Shown here piece after piece: positions 1 through 5,512 of a stretch of 6,116 nucleotides of DNA (positions are counted from its first letter, which is position 1; every line of letters begins with the position of its first letter). Source of the stretch: Gammaproteobacteria bacterium (lineage in GTDB: Bacteria; Pseudomonadota; Gammaproteobacteria; Acidiferrobacterales; SZUA-150). Where the stretch lies: assembly GCA_029880755.1 (NCBI GenBank), contig JAOUNW010000115.1, forward strand, positions 1-6,116, read 5' to 3'. The position numbers and the translations under genes are program-made. The notes below the pieces were generated by a model. That model worked only from the letters and a program-made list of their open reading frames with translations, was not told where the DNA came from and searched no databases.

Positions 1-389
1 TTGGCGGGGCTGGTAGTGGTGGCAATTGCCAGCTTCAGGCCACTGTCGTGGGCCTCTTTTAACAGCCGATAGATCCCGGGGCGAAGCGGTATGCCCCCCG
101 CTTCCAGTAGGCCGGTATAGAGGCGCGTTTTGTTTTGGTGTAATTGGGCAACATAACCGGGAAACGCGTCGTCCTCCGGGGCATAGGGCGCCTGGGCGCC
201 ATATTTCTCAACATAATGGCGAATTCGCTCCTTGCCACCGGTAACGGCTAACAATTCTCCATAGAGTCTTCGATCCCAGTTCCACCCCAGCCCAGCTTCA
301 GCAAAAGCGAGGTTAAATGCCTGGCGATGGGCTTCCTCGGTATCTGCCAGGGTACCGTCGACGTCAAAAATCAATGCCTGTAATTTCAT
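1..389 (-). CDS. CbbY/Gph-type HAD-family phosphatase (partial, N-terminal half)
   Basis: Reading the minus strand from the ATG at 389 gives 129 open residues running off the left edge. It begins MKLQALIFDVDGTLADTEE, the HAD motif I, with D9 as nucleophile and D11 as general acid/base. Residues 15-95 are the helical cap typical of subfamily I HAD enzymes. The visible end, LAIATTTSPA (120-129), matches motif II, whose Thr holds the phosphoryl group. Motifs III (Lys) and IV (acidic pair) lie outside the window; a family member is usually about 230-255 residues, so roughly half is seen. The wording of motif II with TTTSPA is typical of CbbY-like proteins. These cytosolic Mg-dependent enzymes act on sugar phosphates such as phosphoglycolate or xylulose bisphosphate; the substrate cannot be told here. 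It is transcribed divergently from dksA. The ribosome binding site is poor (a GGG about 12 bases upstream). Beta-phosphoglucomutase is the main alternative. Confidence 0.88.
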   Translation of the reverse strand, partial: MKLQALIFDVDGTLADTEEAHRQAFNLAFAEAGLGWNWDRRLYGELLAVTGGKERIRHYVEKYGAQAPYAPEDDAFPGYVAQLHQNKTRLYTGLLEAGGIPLRPGIYRLLKEAHDSGLKLAIATTTSPA

Positions 390-407
390 AGCTATAATTA
401 CCCATGT

Positions 408-434
408 TTTATATATGTCTATTGGCAGGTTAAA
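408..434 (-). promoter_or_regulatory. Candidate promoter for the CbbY-like gene
   Basis: On the minus strand a TTTAAC (429-434) is followed after 15 bases by TATAAA (408-413), embedded in a very AT-rich stretch. The start codon lies 18 bases beyond. The spacer is shorter than the preferred 17, so this is a weak prediction based only on resemblance to sigma70 boxes. Confidence 0.25.
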
Positions 435-442
435 TTGCCTTG

Positions 443-471
443 TTGCACCTGCTATACCTTTCTGGTAAATA
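443..471 (+). promoter_or_regulatory. Candidate sigma70 promoter for dksA
   Basis: TTGCAC (443-448) and TAAATA (466-471) are separated by 17 bases, and a TG at 463-464 gives an extended -10 form. The bases just after the -10 (TTCGCGC, 472-478) form a GC-rich discriminator, the kind of sequence that makes E. coli promoters sensitive to ppGpp and DksA. A second extended -10, TGCTATACC at 450-458, overlaps it. Autoregulation of dksA is inference. The -35 match is poor (3 of 6). Confidence 0.3.
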
Positions 472-483
472 TTCGCGCTTATT

Positions 484-503
484 TTTTGGGGCGACCCTCA
501 AAA
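484..503 (+). other. Hairpin in the dksA leader
   Basis: TTTTGGGG (484-491) pairs with CCC-T-CAAAA (495-503) across a CGA loop, giving eight base pairs with one bulged T at 498. It ends eight bases before the AGGAG ribosome binding site. No T-run follows, so it is not a terminator. It could affect translation or mRNA stability, but this is inference. Confidence 0.4.
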
Positions 504-511
504 CCAAACGC

Positions 512-516
512 AGGAG
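512..516 (+). promoter_or_regulatory. dksA ribosome binding site, fixing the start at 524
   Basis: AGGAG lies seven bases before the ATG at 524. The frame is open further upstream to a TTG at 440, but the extra 28 residues do not resemble DksA and have no ribosome binding site. They would also translate the leader hairpin. An internal ATG at 611 would remove the N-terminal helix. The start at 524 gives 148 residues, against 151 for E. coli DksA. Confidence 0.85.
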
Positions 517-523
517 TTTAAGC

Positions 524-970
524 ATGCCCGCGAGAAAAAAGAAGGACGACGTAACATCTGAGCTGATTCATGGCATCAAGCCCTATACGGAAAAGAAGGG
601 CGAGGAATACATGAATACAAAACAGCAGGATCATTTTCGCTCCATCCTGGAAGCCTGGAAAAAGGAACTGATGGATGAGATTACGCGCACTGTCCATGAG
701 TTGCGCGATGAACACGAAAATCACCCGGACCCCACTGATCGCGCCAGCCAGGAAACCGATATGGCGTTGGAACTGCGCAGCCGGGACCGTGAAGGCAAGT
801 TAATCAAGAAAATTAACGAGGCCGTCGCTCGTATTAACTCCGGCGACTACGGTTACTGTGAATCCTGTGGTGTTGAAATCGGTGTACAGCGCCTCGAAGC
901 CAGACCGACTGCTGAAATGTGTATCGACTGCAAGACACTTGCCGAGATACGTGAAAAACAGATGGGATAG
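524..970 (+). CDS. dksA: RNA polymerase-binding transcription factor DksA
   Basis: DksA enters the secondary channel of RNA polymerase and, with ppGpp, represses stable-RNA promoters and activates amino-acid promoters during the stringent response. The 148-residue protein aligns with E. coli DksA over nearly its whole length with an offset of two. The N-terminal helix region contains GEEYM (26-30). The long coiled coil runs over about 33-105. Its tip has PDPTDRAS with D69 and D72, equivalent to the functional E. coli D71 and D74, and A74 equivalent to A76. The four-cysteine zinc finger is C112, C115, C133 and C136, and the C-terminal helix reads LAEIREKQMG. This is the classical zinc form, not the cysteine-poor DksA2 type. 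The gene stands alone between a divergent phosphatase and its own terminator. No residue known to be essential is missing. Confidence 0.98.
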   Translation: MPARKKKDDVTSELIHGIKPYTEKKGEEYMNTKQQDHFRSILEAWKKELMDEITRTVHELRDEHENHPDPTDRASQETDMALELRSRDREGKLIKKINEAVARINSGDYGYCESCGVEIGVQRLEARPTAEMCIDCKTLAEIREKQMG

Positions 971-1010
971 TATCTACTGGCAAATTTTAAGAACATTGAA
1001 AGTTAAAACT

Positions 1011-1019
1011 TGATATAAA
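1011..1019 (+). promoter_or_regulatory. Candidate extended -10 element for the dihydroorotase gene
   Basis: TGATATAAA fits the TGnTATAAT extended -10 form. Transcription would start near 1026, inside the left arm of the dksA terminator, giving a leader of about 39 bases before the ATG at 1065. There is no good -35 at 16-18 bases; a TTGAAA (996-1001) is only 12 bases away. It is suggested because the next gene sits directly behind a strong terminator and needs some promoter. Confidence 0.25.
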
Positions 1020-1022
1020 GGA

Positions 1023-1043
1023 GGGGGCGATAGCCCCCTTTTT
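1023..1043 (+). terminator. Rho-independent terminator of dksA
   Basis: GGGGGC (1023-1028) pairs perfectly with GCCCCC (1033-1038) around a GATA loop, directly followed by TTTTT (1039-1043). Upstream AAAGGA can extend the stem into the T-run by A-T and G-T pairs. It begins about 50 bases after the dksA stop codon and 22 bases lie between its T-run and the next ATG. Confidence 0.9.
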
Positions 1044-1064
1044 ATTGCATCAACGGGAACCTCT

Positions 1065-2375
1065 ATGACAACACTCATCATCCGCAATGCCCAGATTGCT
1101 CTGGAAGACGGCTCCACCCAGGAGGGTGACGTCTATTGCGAAAATGGTCGTATCAGCAAAATCGGGGCCAGTATCGACGTTAAAGCGAAAGAGACAATTG
1201 ATGCCAATGGGCGCCTGCTATTACCAGGAGTCATCGACCCCCAGGTTCATTTTCGTGAACCCGGAAAGGAATACAAGGAAGACTTAGGCTCCGGTTCCCG
1301 GGCTGCCGTACGTGGAGGTGTCACCAGCTTTCTGGAAATGCCCAACACATCTCCTGCCACCAGCACCCAGGCAGCGCTGGACGATAAACTGCGGCGGGCG
1401 TCGGAAAAATGCGTCGCTAACTATGGCTTTTTCATCGGCGCAACACCCGGCAACCTGGATATTTTGAATACCGCAACACCTGTCTGCGGTATCAAGATTT
1501 TTATGGGTTCGAGCACGGGCGATCTGCTAGTGAACAAAGAAAAAGATCTGGATCGTATTTTTGGCAATGGCGAAAGATTAATCGCAGTTCACGCGGAAGA
1601 TGAAGATAGAATCAAGCAACGGCAACAACAATTCGCAGACCGCACCGACCCGGCGGTCCACTCCGAGATTCGCGATAATGAAACAGCGCGTCTGGCATCT
1701 GAGCTGGCATTGACTCTCTCAAAAAAATACCAAAGACGACTGCACATCCTGCATCTCTCTACCCATGAAGAAGTGGATATGCTGCGCAAGGACAAACCGG
1801 AATGGGTTACTGCTGAGGCGCTTCCCAATCATTTATTGTTAAATGTAAAAGACTACGAAACTAAGGGTGCGCTGGTGCAAATGAATCCACCCATCAGGCA
1901 CTCTCAAGACAACGAGGCATTGTGGCAAGGACTCAAGGATGGAGTACTCGATTTTATCGCCACCGACCATGCGCCTCATACCCTGGAAGAAAAGCGACAG
2001 TCCTACCCCAAGACTCCATCCGGCATGCCCGGGGTAGAAACCTCATTGCCACTTATGCTTACCCAAATGGCGAAAGGTAAATGTACGTTGGCACAAATAC
2101 TCAAATGGATGTGTTATGGGCCGGCTCAAGCCTACCGCATACCCCATAAGGGCAAAATTCTGGAGGGCTGGGATGCCGATCTGACTTTGGTTGACATGTC
2201 CCGACGCCATCCCGTCCTTAACGAAGAAATATTCTCCAGATCCGGCTGGTCGCCCTTTCACGGCTGGGAATTGACCGGCTGGCCGAGTTACACCGTTGTC
2301 GGAGGCAGAATTGTCTTTGATAATGGCAGTATTCGAGAAGGGATATTAGGTCAGCCTCTTAGTTATCTCTCTTGA
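1065..2375 (+). CDS. pyrC: Dihydroorotase, class I-like (amidohydrolase superfamily)
   Basis: The likely reaction is the reversible cyclisation of N-carbamoyl-L-aspartate to dihydroorotate, the third step of pyrimidine synthesis, in the cytosol. The 436 residues are about the usual length for the class I/CAD-like type and longer than the roughly 350 of E. coli class II PyrC. A small beta domain (1-55) comes first, then the TIM barrel. Visible motifs are QVHFREPG (60-67, with substrate-binding R64), MPNT (92-95), KIFMGSSTG (144-152, K144 as the candidate carboxylated bridging lysine), VHAEDE with H176, HILHLSTHE with H230, and ATDHAPH with catalytic D301. SGMPGVE (319-325) is the usual late signature. 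The first metal-ligand histidine of HxH is replaced by Q60. The C-terminal part rejoins the beta domain. GGGA at 1055-1058 is a modest ribosome binding site. Alternatives are a non-catalytic PyrC-like protein or another cyclic amidase such as allantoinase; HFREPG and GMPGVE favour dihydroorotase. Confidence 0.88.
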   Translation: MTTLIIRNAQIALEDGSTQEGDVYCENGRISKIGASIDVKAKETIDANGRLLLPGVIDPQVHFREPGKEYKEDLGSGSRAAVRGGVTSFLEMPNTSPATSTQAALDDKLRRASEKCVANYGFFIGATPGNLDILNTATPVCGIKIFMGSSTGDLLVNKEKDLDRIFGNGERLIAVHAEDEDRIKQRQQQFADRTDPAVHSEIRDNETARLASELALTLSKKYQRRLHILHLSTHEEVDMLRKDKPEWVTAEALPNHLLLNVKDYETKGALVQMNPPIRHSQDNEALWQGLKDGVLDFIATDHAPHTLEEKRQSYPKTPSGMPGVETSLPLMLTQMAKGKCTLAQILKWMCYGPAQAYRIPHKGKILEGWDADLTLVDMSRRHPVLNEEIFSRSGWSPFHGWELTGWPSYTVVGGRIVFDNGSIREGILGQPLSYLS

Positions 2376-2569
2376 TCTCCAGGGTCTACGGTAACAGCTA
2401 TTCCCCTACTGAAATTCCGAATACGTCCCCAGAAATAGTCCTTTGAATGTCTCCCGGGACTGAGCTATATGTTAATGAAGAATAAGGCAAAACAGTTGGT
2501 CCGGCGCCGCACCGTTTGGCAATGTTCTGAAATAATTAACCTGATTAATGTATTGATCACACAAAAGCA
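2376..2569. other. 194-bp intergenic region without a recognised gene
   Basis: No terminator for the dihydroorotase gene is evident: the GC-rich palindrome CGGCGCCG at 2502-2509 has no T-run. A TTGGCA (2516-2521) could be a -35 box, but no -10 sits at the right distance. A small inverted repeat, ATTAA-N5-TTAAT (2535-2549), lies 20 bases before the next ATG and could be an operator half-site pair or chance in AT-rich DNA. No tRNA or small ORF is supported. Confidence 0.4.
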
Positions 2570-3976
2570 ATGACAGAAAACACCGCAACCACTTCAAACG
2601 ACAAACCCAAGGTTCTTGTTGTCGATGACTCGCGAGTGTTGCGTAGAGCCATTTCCAAGATTCTGGTAAATGATGCCGACATTATCGAAGCAGAGCACGG
2701 CGAAGATGGCTGGCAAAAGCTGGCGGAAAATGACCAGGTGCAGGTATTAATCACTGATATTGAAATGCCGGTTCTGGATGGCTATCAGTTAATCTGTCGA
2801 ATACGCGCCTCAGAGGAAACCCGTATTCGCAATCTGCCGATTATTACCATTACCGGTGCAGAAGATGAAGAGACCAAGGCTCGTGCCTTTGCCTGCGGTG
2901 CGACTGATTTTATAATCAAACCGTTAGATAAGGTTCAACTGCAGGCGCGGGTACAGGCGCACGCCAAGGCTGACAACACCTCGCGTAAACTGGAAGAAAC
3001 TGCCGCCGCCCTGGAAGAAGAAGCCACCACTGATCCCTTGACGGGCCTGGCCAGCCGACGCTATTTCCTTCAACGTGTTGATCAGGATATGGCGCATGCC
3101 GTTCGGCACAATACCGGCTTGACCCTGATGCGCGTGGACATCGACCACTTTAAACGCTTATATCAAAAACATGGTGACGATGTGGCTGACCAAATTCTGG
3201 TCTACATTGCCCGGAGTCTTCAAGCCGCTGCCCGCAAGGAAGACACGGTTGCACGTGTAGGCGGCTCTGAATTTTCCATAATCGCACCTTCGACCTCCAA
3301 GACAGACGCAACAGTGCTGGCAGACCGCATGCGTAGCGCGATCGCCAAACAACCCTTTAATTCGGGTGATGCCGATGTACCGCTAACCCTTAGCATCGGT
3401 ATTGCCACCTACGGTACGGACAAGGCCGAATCTCTAGACGCACTGCTTGAGCTGGTAGAAACACGGCTGCGTAGCGCCAAGGCCGAAGGTGGTAATTGCA
3501 TCAGTGCCAGCGCCCGCAATGAAGCGGTTGCCACCGATACTGAAGAGGTAACGCTGGATGCACCGGCACCGGTTCAGATCGATGAACCGGTAATGGATGA
3601 CTCCGATGTGCCCATGATCACAGAAGAATTGATCACAATGGAGCCAGTGATTGATGATACCCGTGAGCTGACGATTGAGGAAGCCGAGGCCCTGATTCGG
3701 TATGAATCGGAGAGCCTGTCCAAACAGGCAAAACGCCTGTCCGTCAGCAACACCCGCGCAGCGCCGAATCTGCCTACGGGTCTGCCTGTTGAGCTTGTTA
3801 ACATCAACCAGATTCTGGAAATGCTCAACAATGGTCAAGCCGACAAGGTATCCCCCTATTTGCTTGATCTGGCAATCCGAATCCTGCCGTTGCTGGAGCA
3901 ATGCAATCAGCACCACAAACTGGGGCTGGCTTCCGCCATCGACTCCATCAAGGAAAAATTATTCAGTCTGAAATAA
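2570..3976 (+). CDS. Response regulator with receiver, degenerate GGDEF domain and uncharacterised C-terminal extension
   Basis: This 468-residue soluble protein has three parts. The receiver (14-130) carries the acidic pair D19/D20, phosphoacceptor D63 in TDIEMP, T95 and K117, all intact. A short helical, probably coiled-coil linker (134-152) leads to a GGDEF domain (153-316) starting with the usual DPLTGL. Its signature reads RVGGSEF (229-235). S233 replaces the acidic residue that binds metal in active diguanylate cyclases (E370 in PleD), and Y198 replaces the guanine-contacting Asn of the FKxxND motif. D190 and the inhibitory-site motif R222-x-x-D225, five residues before GGSEF, are kept. 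An acidic, proline-containing linker (320-365) and a helical tail (366-468) of unknown fold follow. It is thus probably a phosphorylation-controlled c-di-GMP sensor or scaffold rather than a c-di-GMP producer, by inference. No Shine-Dalgarno is visible before ATG 2570, and no partner kinase is in the window. Confidence 0.92.
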   Translation: MTENTATTSNDKPKVLVVDDSRVLRRAISKILVNDADIIEAEHGEDGWQKLAENDQVQVLITDIEMPVLDGYQLICRIRASEETRIRNLPIITITGAEDEETKARAFACGATDFIIKPLDKVQLQARVQAHAKADNTSRKLEETAAALEEEATTDPLTGLASRRYFLQRVDQDMAHAVRHNTGLTLMRVDIDHFKRLYQKHGDDVADQILVYIARSLQAAARKEDTVARVGGSEFSIIAPSTSKTDATVLADRMRSAIAKQPFNSGDADVPLTLSIGIATYGTDKAESLDALLELVETRLRSAKAEGGNCISASARNEAVATDTEEVTLDAPAPVQIDEPVMDDSDVPMITEELITMEPVIDDTRELTIEEAEALIRYESESLSKQAKRLSVSNTRAAPNLPTGLPVELVNINQILEMLNNGQADKVSPYLLDLAIRILPLLEQCNQHHKLGLASAIDSIKEKLFSLK

Positions 3977-3981
3977 GACCA

Positions 3982-4010
3982 CTGACCGCTTATTCACGGC
4001 ATAGTAAACT
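3982..4010 (+). promoter_or_regulatory. Candidate promoter placing the gluQ mRNA start at or near its ATG
   Basis: CTGACC (3982-3987) and TAAACT (4005-4010) are 17 bases apart, each matching four of six consensus positions. The expected start falls at about 4017, the first base of the gluQ start codon, where no ribosome binding site is visible. This could mean a leaderless message, or the boxes may be chance within a 40-bp gap. Confidence 0.2.
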
Positions 4011-4016
4011 GCAATT

Positions 4017-4919
4017 ATGCCAAATCCGGACAACATCAGCCGTGGCCGTTTTGCGCCCTCACCTACAGGACCATTGCACTTCGGTTCATTGGTGGCCGCT
4101 CTTGGTAGCTACCTCAATGTAAAATCCAAAGGCGGTCAATGGTTACTGCGTATTGAAGATCTGGATCCGCCCCGGGAACAACCAGGTGCTGCTGACCTTA
4201 TTATCAGAGCACTGGATCGATACGGCTTCGAATGGGATGGCCCAGTAGTGTATCAAAGCCAACGATCGGATCTTTATCGGAATGCCATTGATGCTCTTTC
4301 CCGAAAAGGTCTGACTTATTATTGCACTTGCTCACGCAAACAGTTGTCCATCCTGGACACCAAGCAACAAAACAAACTTTTTTACCCCGGTTTGTGCCGC
4401 GGACAAACCGATCCCATTGAAGATAGCAGTATCCGACTGCACACCCATGACAGACCTATACGATTTATGGACCAACATATGGGGATAATGTCACAGATAC
4501 TGCAGACGGAAAGTGGCGATTTCGTGATTCGCCGCCGCGACGGACTCTTTGCCTATCATCTGGCTGTCGTTGTTGATGACAGCGAGCAGGGTGTCACAGA
4601 AATTGTGCGTGGCGCAGATCTGCTGGAAGCCACTCTTCCGCAAATCCATTTACAGCAGTGCCTGGGGTTACCTACCCCTGACTACCTGCATCTGCCTGTC
4701 GCCATCACCCAGGCGGGACAAAAGCTAAGCAAACAAAATCTTGCCAAATCAATCAGTTTAGACAACCCTGTACCTACACTCATGACTGCACTAGAATTTC
4801 TGGGACAGGATCCCCCAAGCGACCTGACTTTCAATGAAATCATGGCCTGGGCTCTTAATCACTGGTGCGCCAGCCGTATCCCGAAAATCAAAAAAATAAT
4901 TTACAAGGAATCTGAGTAA
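4017..4919 (+). CDS. gluQ: Glutamyl-Q tRNA(Asp) synthetase
   Basis: GluQ (YadB) activates glutamate and attaches it to the queuosine base at the wobble position of tRNA-Asp; it is a truncated paralogue of glutamyl-tRNA synthetase that lacks the anticodon-binding domain. The 300-residue length fits (E. coli about 300). The class I HIGH-type motif is in FAPSPTGPLHFGS (12-24, HFGS at 21-24). LLRIEDLDPPRE (43-54) is the typical following block. The KMSKS-type loop is KLSKQN (236-241), the GluQ form. Zinc ligands appear as C103, C105, Y123 and C127 (YYCTCS and YPGLC). AYHLAVVVDD (179-188) and VRGADLL (197-203) are the conserved active-site segments. No clear ribosome binding site precedes ATG 4017, only 40 bases after the previous stop, so readthrough from the upstream gene is possible. 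Its TAA overlaps the next ATG. Confidence 0.97.
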   Translation: MPNPDNISRGRFAPSPTGPLHFGSLVAALGSYLNVKSKGGQWLLRIEDLDPPREQPGAADLIIRALDRYGFEWDGPVVYQSQRSDLYRNAIDALSRKGLTYYCTCSRKQLSILDTKQQNKLFYPGLCRGQTDPIEDSSIRLHTHDRPIRFMDQHMGIMSQILQTESGDFVIRRRDGLFAYHLAVVVDDSEQGVTEIVRGADLLEATLPQIHLQQCLGLPTPDYLHLPVAITQAGQKLSKQNLAKSISLDNPVPTLMTALEFLGQDPPSDLTFNEIMAWALNHWCASRIPKIKKIIYKESE

Positions 4920-5362
4920 TGTCAGAAGCACTGCAACTCGACCCTTTTTATCAGGCCATGGGGGGGCGTTTTACCAGCGTCATGAGCTGGAACGACCTGA
5001 GTCCATTTTGGGACACACTGCGCAAACTAGCAGGTGCCGGGTGGTATATCTATGCCGTGGGCGAGACACCCCCCGCCAGCACCAGCACTGCCGAACAGAT
5101 TGAAATCTTTATCAGGGAAATCGACATTCTATTACGCAAGGATCACAAAGAAGATTACTGTGGCATTGTTTACGCGGACAATAAAGAAAGTCCTACCTTT
5201 ATCAAAATCTTTGATCCCAATAATCTAGGTGTATCCTGCGGTTTCAGTGATAACCCTCCTCCCCCGGGCTGGATACTTTCCTTGATACCACCGCGTGCCG
5301 TAGAAAATAACCCCATGCTGCCACGCAATCGTCGCACCTGGTGGCAGAAGCTCTGGGATTAA
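4919..5362 (+). CDS. Conserved-looking protein of unknown function, translationally coupled to gluQ
   Basis: I do not recognise this 147-residue protein. The start is well supported: AAGGA (4905-4909) lies nine bases before the ATG, and the gluQ stop and this start share one base (TAATG), which suggests coupled translation. There is no signal peptide or membrane helix, so it is probably cytosolic. Visible features are an N-terminal segment with PFYQAMGGRF (9-18), a GWYIYAVGE strand-like block (41-49), an amphipathic helix with many acidic residues (58-77), a hydrophobic strand pair around CGIVYAD and TFIKIFDP, a PPPPGW turn (113-118), and a basic, tryptophan-rich tail (RNRRTWWQKLWD). The alternating strand and helix pattern suggests a compact alpha/beta fold. 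Codon use resembles the neighbours. A role beside GluQ in tRNA-Asp or queuosine biology is possible only by association. Confidence 0.85.
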   Translation: MSEALQLDPFYQAMGGRFTSVMSWNDLSPFWDTLRKLAGAGWYIYAVGETPPASTSTAEQIEIFIREIDILLRKDHKEDYCGIVYADNKESPTFIKIFDPNNLGVSCGFSDNPPPPGWILSLIPPRAVENNPMLPRNRRTWWQKLWD

Positions 5363-5512
5363 ATTCTGTTTTTTAGCAACACTGCTCCTATCTCCTGCTC
5401 CTTTATCTGATAATTCACATACGGCAGATGCGAGCTGTTTTTCTTTTTCAGGTAGCAATAAATGATACACTCCCGGCCGTTATGGTAACTCTGATTTTTT
5501 GAGGAATTTCAC
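5363..5512. other. 150-bp intergenic region before the amidotransferase gene
   Basis: There is no strong terminator. The best candidate is a weak hairpin, GGCAG (5423-5427) with CTGTT (5435-5439, two G-T pairs), running into TTTTTCTTTTT (5438-5448). AGCA-ACAC-TGCT (5375-5386) pairs but has no T-run after it. A small palindrome, GTTATGGTAAC, lies at 5479-5489. No promoter with good boxes and spacing was found. GAGGA at 5501-5505 is a good ribosome binding site for the next gene. Confidence 0.4.

Noticed and set aside
26..244. Plus-strand open frame of 72 codons at the left edge
   Set aside because: It overlaps the CbbY-type phosphatase on the other strand, whose HAD motifs are unambiguous.
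440..523. Upstream extension of the dksA frame to a TTG at 440
   Set aside because: It has no ribosome binding site, does not resemble DksA, and overlaps the predicted promoter and leader hairpin; ATG 524 has a good AGGAG and gives the family length.
2516..2551. Sigma70 or sigma54 promoter before the response regulator gene
   Set aside because: TTGGCA has no -10 at 16-18 bases, and the GG and GC spacing needed for sigma54 is not met.
3434..3916. Long open frame of 160 codons on the minus strand inside the response regulator gene
   Set aside because: It is antisense to a clearly coding region, lacks recognisable motifs and a ribosome binding site, and is explained as a shadow of the codon use on the plus strand.
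5375..5386. AGCA-ACAC-TGCT hairpin after the unknown gene as a terminator
   Set aside because: The stem is only four pairs and is not followed by a T-run on either strand; the Ts lie on the wrong side.
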